Assembly (NCBI RefSeq): GCF_019059575.1
Contig: NW_024881854.1
Span: 62,001 to 126,000, forward strand
Direction: 5' to 3'
DNA length: 64,000 bases
DNA from: Amphibalanus amphitrite
Lineage: Eukaryota; Arthropoda; Thecostraca; Balanomorpha; Balanidae
Position 1 is the first letter of the stretch; every line of letters begins with the position of its first letter. The notes beneath the pieces are model-generated. The model was not told the DNA's origin. It saw only the letters and a list, made by a program, of their open reading frames with translations, and did no database searches. Positions 57,398 through 64,000 of the stretch are shown one piece after another. Made by a program: the position numbers and the translations under genes.

Positions 57398-58595
57398 TTA
57401 ACCCGCGCCCGGCTGGGGGTCCTGGATTTCCACGCCCTGCTGGGGGGGGGTGTTTGAACCCCCCCCTTCTAACTCGGCTCCTGGGCCACGTAGCGACACG
57501 CGGAAGGCGGCGTTCGAAAGAGCGTCAAAAATAATGAGGAAATCACTTCGGTCAATTTTTTCGTCAGGTCAAAGGTCAGGTCACCAGAGGTCATTGAAGG
57601 CAAAATTTCGCCGATTTCAAGGTCGAATGTCGACAATTTCCAAGAAGCCAACGTATAACTCGGGAACCAATAGGGCTACAGCGGCGCGGAAAAGCGCATT
57701 CGATAGCCCTATTAACGCCCTTTCTGAGTAATTCTCTCAGATTTGACCTAACGTCAACGGTTTTGCCTGCAGGGGGCAAAAACTGCAAAAATAGCCGATT
57801 TTTTCGGAAACAGTTTTTCTGCAATAACTTTTGACTCAAGCCTTGTACGAGCTTACTTTTACCGGCATCGTGTTCCTCTCGTCAAGACGCATCGAATGAA
57901 CTATAACTTGACCTTGAAAGGTCAACTTGAAAATTTGACCTCAGGTCAAGGTCATGACCTGACCGGAAAGGGTCGTGTTGCATATCAGTCGATCCGTATC
58001 GTCGAGCTGAACACATCTAAGGCGTTTTCATCGCTCTAGCATGCCTCTATCAAAAGTTATTTGCGAAAAACTGTTAGATACTATTCGTGACCTTAGATGA
58101 CCTCAGGGCATAAACAGGGGTCACGGACACCATTTTCATGTTCAGTGTGTCTAAACCACTTGTAATTCAGTGTTTGGGAGTGTTTATAATGTCTTTCGTC
58201 CAAAAGAGGCGCATTTGAATTTTCTCCCATTGACTTATAATGGGGAGGTCGCAAAATTGACCTGACCTTAGGTCATCGATATCAAAATTCTGAGATATAC
58301 ATTTTGTACATGCTATTGCTCTTAGCAATCGCTGAAAGTTTCAAAGCAATCGGTCACTCGGTGTAGCTATGACAGACATTGAAACTTTTTATGAGGTGAG
58401 GTCACTTGAAGTGACCTGGTGACCTGACCTTGAATGACCTTGGCCTGAAATTTTTACAACATGTGTAGAATTGATGTATGATAAGGTATACCAAAAACGG
58501 CGGCGCTCCGCGCCGCCGTTTTTGAGATATTCGCGAAAAACCACAGGGGGGGGGGGGGGTGTTCAAACACCCCCCCCCAGCAGGGCGCGGGTTAA
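57398..58595. mobile_element. TTAA MITE (1.2 kb)
   Basis: TTAACCCGCGCCC at the left and GGGCGCGGGTTAA at the right. Subterminal hairpins have loops GTGTTTGAAC and GTGTTCAAACAC between poly-G and poly-C. GGCGGCGCTCCGCGCCGCC lies at 58,498-58,516, followed by AAAAACCACAGG. The interior is the richest in the window for AGGTCA half-sites and also holds CTTATAATGGGGAGGTCGC, shared with 37,218-38,222. There is no coding sequence. Confidence 0.92.
57566..57578 (+). promoter_or_regulatory. Perfect DR1 nuclear-receptor site
   Basis: AGGTCAAAGGTCA is two AGGTCA half-sites with a 1-bp spacer, the consensus for RXR/HNF4-type receptors. TCAAGGTCA (an FTZ-F1/ERR-type extended half-site) occurs near 57,945 in the same MITE. 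Function is untested. Confidence 0.5.
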
Positions 58596-59538
58596 TATGT
58601 ATAAAATCTAGTTATTGGCCAAACGTAACGGCCACGGACCGTAGGTTGACGACCCCGAAATTTAGCGAAATGAAGTATAGGTTCAAGCAGTTTAAATAAT
58701 GCTGTGCGTGGAGTTGAATAGTGATGTAAATGTGGCCACAGTCTACAACCACGATAACAAATATCGATTGCGCTTCGCTCAACCAGAGCCATGCTCGTTC
58801 TTGCTCATGAAGCAGTGCATCCCTATAAAATGAAAAGTCTGAACGAATGCATTCAGGTTCCTACCTCTGAATCACCTTATATTGAGATCCGTTTCTTAAC
58901 AGGAACACAAACGCGGCCCATCAATTCGTCAGTACTAAGGCAACAACGTCTGACAAGTGACAACGCATCAAATGGCCAACTTCTGACACTATCTCAGTCT
59001 ACCAATATGGTAACGGCAATAAAATTGCATTGCAAAATGCAAATAAAATTGCACGACTTCCAAGCGCAGTTTGAAACCAAGTGCGACCAGCTAGTGTCAT
59101 TTTCACAACCACGTGCGACCAGTTAGTGTATAGAGACACATTACAACTGCATGGTACCGCATTAACACATTAGGGGCGAAAGGAAACACATGACTTGTGT
59201 ACGACCAGCGTTCTGTCAGCGTACGACGCATAAAGCAAACTGCTCAAACAACTGCGGTCCCGAACAACACAACACAGAGCTCCGAAACGAATGGTTTACA
59301 AAAGTCTACGACTGACGACATCGAAACAGTACGTTCATCGGGACTAGTCACATGACTCACTCAACCCAGCTGGGTTATGGGTACTAATTGCGCTTCAAAT
59401 TGACCTCTGACAGCCATTTACTTACGCTAGTTTGATGCATAAAACTGTACATTGAAACTCAAGCGGCAGCACATAGGTCTCCATCAAGGTAGTTATATAC
59501 AACAGAGCACCACGCTAAAACGAGCGCGAGCCGCACTG
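58596..59538. other. No gene recognised
   Basis: The longest frame (111 codons, 58,791-59,126) shows no recognisable domain. Confidence 0.5.
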
Positions 59539-59775
59539 TCACACTGACAGAACACTGAGCCGCGAGTCGTGACAGTCGCACTGCGTCATATGCACGCAGA
59601 TGTCGCACTCACGGCACCGTTGATGGCACTGCGCTGCGGGTGGACACGCGCGGTGCAGTAGCTCCACGGTGTGCGGCTCACCGGAGGGATTACCAGTCTC
59701 CGACCGGACAGTCCAGGTGGGAAATGCGGTGTCTTCAATCATGACCGCCGTCCCCGTCTCCGCGGAGTGCCGCAC
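59539..59775 (-). pseudogene. Cysteine-rich SWIM-like fragment
   Basis: This minus-strand frame reads TWTVRSETGN, then CPPAAQCHQRCRECDICVHM and CDCHDS. The pattern CxxC, CxHM, CxCxD resembles the cysteine-rich, SWIM-like tail found in some invertebrate transposon-linked proteins. The expected following CKH of a SWIM finger is not present before the stop, so it is either a fragment or an exon. Identification is tentative. Confidence 0.35.
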
Positions 59776-60961
59776 GGCGGCGACGCGGCGGCGTCGGATC
59801 TTGAGCTGGTGGACACTGGACTCCTGCCAGAGCTACCAGCTTCAGCCCTTCAGCATCCTGTCATCAGCAAACTCAAGCAGAGCTCCAATGCAACTGGGAA
59901 AATAAAATTTATGCTGTTAAGCTAAATCATGCAAAACATTTCCTTGCACAGGATTCTCTTGCGCAGTTCAGCAAAATCTTCTGTGATATCCATGGCCGTG
60001 ACAAGAGGACTTTATACCATTGTAAAAAACATAGGTTCATTGGTTCTCATTTACCCACATCGAGCTTCTATAGGTACCATTCATTTGTATATCATGATGT
60101 ATGTTAACTACACAATATTTATGCAATAGACTGACATGAAATATGTAGGAATGGCAAGAGAGATGGGTAAATAAGCCAAATAGGTTGCAGGATTTAGTGG
60201 CACCAAGCAGGTCAGAAAGTAGAAGTTCACACAATCTTACAAACTACACCAGAGAAAGTCTTTGAATTAGGTACAAAATTATGCCACAGAAATAAAAGCA
60301 ATGCAGTTTTATAGAGCATTTCCCAAAAGATAGGTAATTGTGATTCAGCCTTGCTCCCATTCTGAGATTGAATAAATACAAATTATGGGGTGAAAGTTAC
60401 TAAAAAGCAGTGTTTTTTTTAGAAAACAGCTTCAATCCATGTTTGCCTGATATCAAACTCAAGGCAACATATCATAGATTTGACAGGATGACATGTCATT
60501 ATTGAGGTTACAATTTCCATAATCTTGTCACAAACAGTGCACTTTAATATGGATAACTAACACCAAATCAGCCAACCTTGTAACTTTATCTGGTGAAACT
60601 CAAGTGAAGAAACCAATAAAGCAAACAATTTCTGAGCAAAACATTTAAGTATTTGACAAGCTCAATTGCAATGCAGCCACTGGAGTATGATGGGGTCTCG
60701 TAACTTGAACGTTTAGTCTGTAAGAGCATGCCTGACTTGACTTAACAGATTTGAGGCATCACAAAGACCTTTGCAGCAGCTCCTTCCATTCTTTTTAACG
60801 TAAACTTTAACTATCATTACCATGCTATGATGATGAGATGGCTGGTTTCGGGAGCATGAAAAGTAGCAGCCCTTCTTTCATTCTATTTCCTTGTTTTCGC
60901 ATGCTGCACAAAATGTTTTTTTTTCTTCCACGTTCCTTCTGTCATTATAAAAAATAATAGG
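59776..60961. other. No gene recognised
   Basis: AT-rich, low-complexity-poor sequence without a recognisable domain. It resembles intronic or intergenic DNA. Confidence 0.5.
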
Positions 60962-61189
60962 TATCATAATTGCTTCACTTCTTCCTTATATTTCAAGTAT
61001 TGCTGCTGTAATTCATCACATCTCCCGTTAGTAACCCATTGCCCTATGGCCGCTAAAGTAAATAAGTGGAATGCGCCAGAAATTGTCAAAATCGCGCCAA
61101 AATAGCAAACTAAGATGAGAAAAAATAACCGCACCCGAAAAAGTGGGCTGCGCCGCAATTGTCGCGAACGCACATTTTTCGCTTTCTTC
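60962..61189 (-). CDS. Possible terminal exon with a transmembrane segment
   Basis: The minus-strand frame runs from an AG acceptor-like CCACTAG at about 61,190 to a TGA at 60,962. It encodes a basic stretch (RSRQLRRSPLFRVR), a hydrophobic span (LFFLILVCYFGAILTISGAF), and a polar lysine- and glutamate-rich end (YLKYKEEVKQL). No ATG opens it, so it would have to be a last exon. Its fairly even codon use and membrane-protein pattern are the only support. No family is recognised. Confidence 0.3.
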
Positions 61190-61287
61190 TAGTGGGGCCA
61201 TATGAAGTTTTTCTTTAATGAATAAAGTAGTATACTTCTTGGTAAGCCTCTATCTCGAACCTGTTTTTGTCATTTTCGGTCTGTATC

Positions 61288-61978
<691 letters not shown>

Positions 61979-62821
61979 CCAGACTGCAAAGTATGGCAAT
62001 TTCGACGAGATCTCGTCGGTGCGGGCTTGTTCGGCTGGTGCGGATTTTGGAGTGGTGCGGTGCGGATTTTGCCTAATGCCTGGTGCGGTGCGGATTTGGC
62101 TTGGACCTTGATGTGGTGCGGATTTTGCTTGGTCTTCTTACCCGGCCGGGTTTCCTTGTTAACTGTTCTTTGGAAAGCCCTACAAATGCGTGCCAGCCAC
62201 GGTGACGCACGGTGGCGGAGAAAGGTTTTAAATTTACTCTACGAACTAACAACTGCGGCAGAACAAATCCATTCTCGCCTCGGAAATTAACGTGGTGGCG
62301 ACGTCATTAGAACGAAGACTGGTGTGCGGTCGGACCGCACACAGCCTCGAAGCTCCGCCCACTGCGTCCCTATGTCAGCCTTCCGTCACCGCACACACGC
62401 TGTGGCCGGTCGGGACTGGCCACGGAGAACCGTCCACCGCACGCAGCCGTGACGTCAGAACCGCCTACCCATCCCCTACCCCCGCGCCTGCTGGACGCAC
62501 CGCACACACCGCACGCAGCAGTGTGCGGTGCCCGTGAACACCCCTCAGGGCCCGTGAACAGCCCTCAGTACAAGTGCGGTACAAGTGCGCGGCGCGGTCC
62601 CGTGGTGAGCGTTGCTCGTGAAACTGAAATTGGAGGGGAAATAATTATAGTGAGATGAGTGAAGTCCCTTGCATTATAATTGCCTGTGAGTTCGGTGCGG
62701 ATATTTTGGGCTCTCGGCTCGCTTTGGTGCGGATTTTCCGGCTCAGTGTGAAGAGTTGGTGCGGATTTTGAACTTGGGCCGGTGCGCCTCGTCGACCTGC
62801 GTGCCATACTTTGCAGTCTGG
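61979..62821. mobile_element. MITE with 20-bp perfect TIRs and 8-bp duplications
   Basis: CCAGACTGCAAAGTATGGCA at the left is matched perfectly in reverse at 62,802-62,821. GTCATGAG lies on both sides (61,971-61,978 and 62,822-62,829). The 8-bp target duplication suggests a hAT-type element. The interior has repeated GGTGCGGATTTTG at both ends and ACCGCACAC/GTGTGCGGT motifs in the middle. There is no coding sequence. Confidence 0.92.
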
Positions 62822-62829
62822 GTCATGAG

Positions 62830-62915
62830 TACCCAAATATAGGGACGTTCCCATTTTTGGGAACGGAGTTCCCAAATATGGGAACGGGCGTTCCCATTTA
62901 TGGGAACGGAAGGTA
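62830..62915. repeat. GTTCCCAWWWWTGGGAACG palindromes, left cluster
   Basis: Three or four successive palindromes of the form GTTCCCATTTTTGGGAAC with 4-5-bp AT centres. A matching cluster lies at the right edge of the window. Confidence 0.75.
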
Positions 62916-63909
62916 ATTTTTCGGCCGTTCGCCCACTATAACTCATTAGTGCATCACGTCTCAAAAAAGTGCACGCTAATTTAAGTATCTACTAAGTCTC
63001 TATAAAATTATCTTTAATCTGACCGTTGCACAAGGAAATTGACCGTCAAATGATATTTTTAATGATTTTTTGAAATGATGGAATGGTGAAAACATGGGTT
63101 ATACTACATTTAACTTGCAATTTTAAGGAAAATGAAGCGTGTTTTACATTTTGAGGTCAAGTATAATAATTTTCGCCTGGTTATGAAGTTTCATACTAGC
63201 GACACCAGATGCTGACATATGCAAGCGAACACGCGGACAGTCCGGGGGCAATATTGGTGACATTTGGTGTCGGGGGGCGCACGACCGCATGGAACGTCAG
63301 TGATTTTACCGAACTACTGTTGTAAACTCAGTTTCAGTGGTTTTAAATTATTCAGCTGTATTTTATCATCCCAGAAAGACATATTTTATTTGGATGCTAG
63401 CTGTCGTTTTGGGGGAATTTCTCTTATATAGGTCGCTCTGTGTGGCTTATTTATAATTTTTATGCTGATTTCGACCATTCCTCGTGCCCATCCTACCAGG
63501 CCTTTTGCCACTTACACTCATCAAGAAAGGAAAAAACTAGATTTTCATTGGGTCTAGGTGTTTTGAGGGTGTAACATATTCAGCGTTCCCATTTTTGGAT
63601 ACTTCCTTGTGCTCGTCAACTATCGGTGATAAACAGACAGGTGCTTGACATGTCTCCACCCTCGGCGCGGACGGTGGATATAGGTATGGAAGACCTTGTT
63701 GAACATCGCTGAGCGTTGTGAATTACGTAATCCTGCAGAGGGGGGCGTGCCCGCTGCGAGATCGACGGGAATAAAAGCGCAGAAGACCGGGCGAAACATG
63801 CGACGGTCTTGCCGGAAAGGTCATCTGATGATTGTTGCGTTAACGATTATTTTCGGCGTTGGACGTGATGCTTGTTAATGAAAAGAGCCCCTGAAAGGCG
63901 TCGGTGAAA
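62916..63909. other. Sequence between GTTCCCA clusters, no gene recognised
   Basis: AT-rich. A single GTTCCCATTTTTGG lies near 63,583. If the flanking clusters are ends of one element, this is its interior. Confidence 0.5.
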
Positions 63910-63990
63910 TCGTTCCCATTTTTGGGTACGCCGTTCCCATAATAAGGAACGCTTGCAGAGCCAGTGTACGAGAGCGTTCCCAAATTTGGG
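63910..63990. repeat. GTTCCCA palindromes, right cluster
   Basis: GTTCCCATTTTTGGGTACG, GTTCCCATAATAAGGAACG and GTTCCCAAATTTGGG occur in succession, close to the window end. Confidence 0.7.
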
Positions 63991-64000
63991 CTCGCGGCCC

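Overview
This is repeat-dominated eukaryotic nuclear DNA, most likely from an arthropod and plausibly a marine crustacean. The lineage hint is an interstitial array of TTAGG, the usual arthropod telomere unit, at 35,875-35,970. Other eukaryotic signs are long AT, GA and CT microsatellites, a TATA-type promoter with a splice donor, and a dense mix of LINE, Ty3/Gypsy, mariner, hAT-like, PIF/Harbinger-like and TTAA-target DNA elements. I cannot name the species and recognise no complete ordinary host gene. Positions and identities were judged by eye from the sequence. LAYOUT. (a) 1-3,265: a rearranged copy of a large repeat block. (b) 3,266-10,320: mostly single-copy DNA with TTAA-flanked MITEs, a candidate promoter and first exon near 4,823-5,035, and a dead mariner (7,384-9,310) that carries a TTAA MITE inside it. 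(c) 10,321-33,270: a foldback element (10,321-13,762) followed by a large inverted duplication. The segment 12,430-18,584 recurs inverted at 20,320-26,474 and again forward, in rearranged form, from 27,203. Each copy carries the same CR1/L2-like LINE with the same premature stop and the same frameshift, so the copies came from segmental duplication and not from separate insertions. (d) 33,270-36,770: tandem repeats (68 bp with CRE palindromes, GA, CT, 29/30 bp), a tRNA-derived SINE head, a near-perfect 65-bp-arm hairpin, the TTAGG array and a Harbinger-like MITE. (e) 36,770-41,360: poly-G/poly-C-rich elements, two more TTAA MITEs, a degenerate roughly 30-bp minisatellite and TGTGTAAATCACACC palindromic modules. 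(f) 41,362-48,754: a Ty3/Gypsy fossil on the minus strand with both 214-bp LTRs and a 5-bp target duplication, interrupted by three later DNA-element insertions. (g) 49,242-54,234: a second foldback-like structure built from 135-bp monomers in two head-to-head arrays, with a 1.2-kb insertion in its left array. (h) 54,232-56,475: an uninterrupted reading frame that joins a retrotransposon-type zinc-finger/PD-D-K endonuclease domain to a complete ubiquitin-specific protease domain, followed by an A-tract. (i) 56,476-64,000: another TTAA MITE, a cysteine-rich SWIM-like fragment, one possible transmembrane exon, an AT microsatellite, a MITE with 8-bp target duplications and GTTCCCA palindromes. 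The best candidate for something undescribed is the endonuclease-USP fusion at 54,232-56,475, which looks like the 3' part of a 5'-truncated non-LTR retrotransposon carrying a deubiquitinase with its catalytic triad intact. Next come the two foldback systems, one of which appears to have seeded the inverted duplication, and the TTAA MITE family, whose interiors are packed with AGGTCA nuclear-receptor half-sites.
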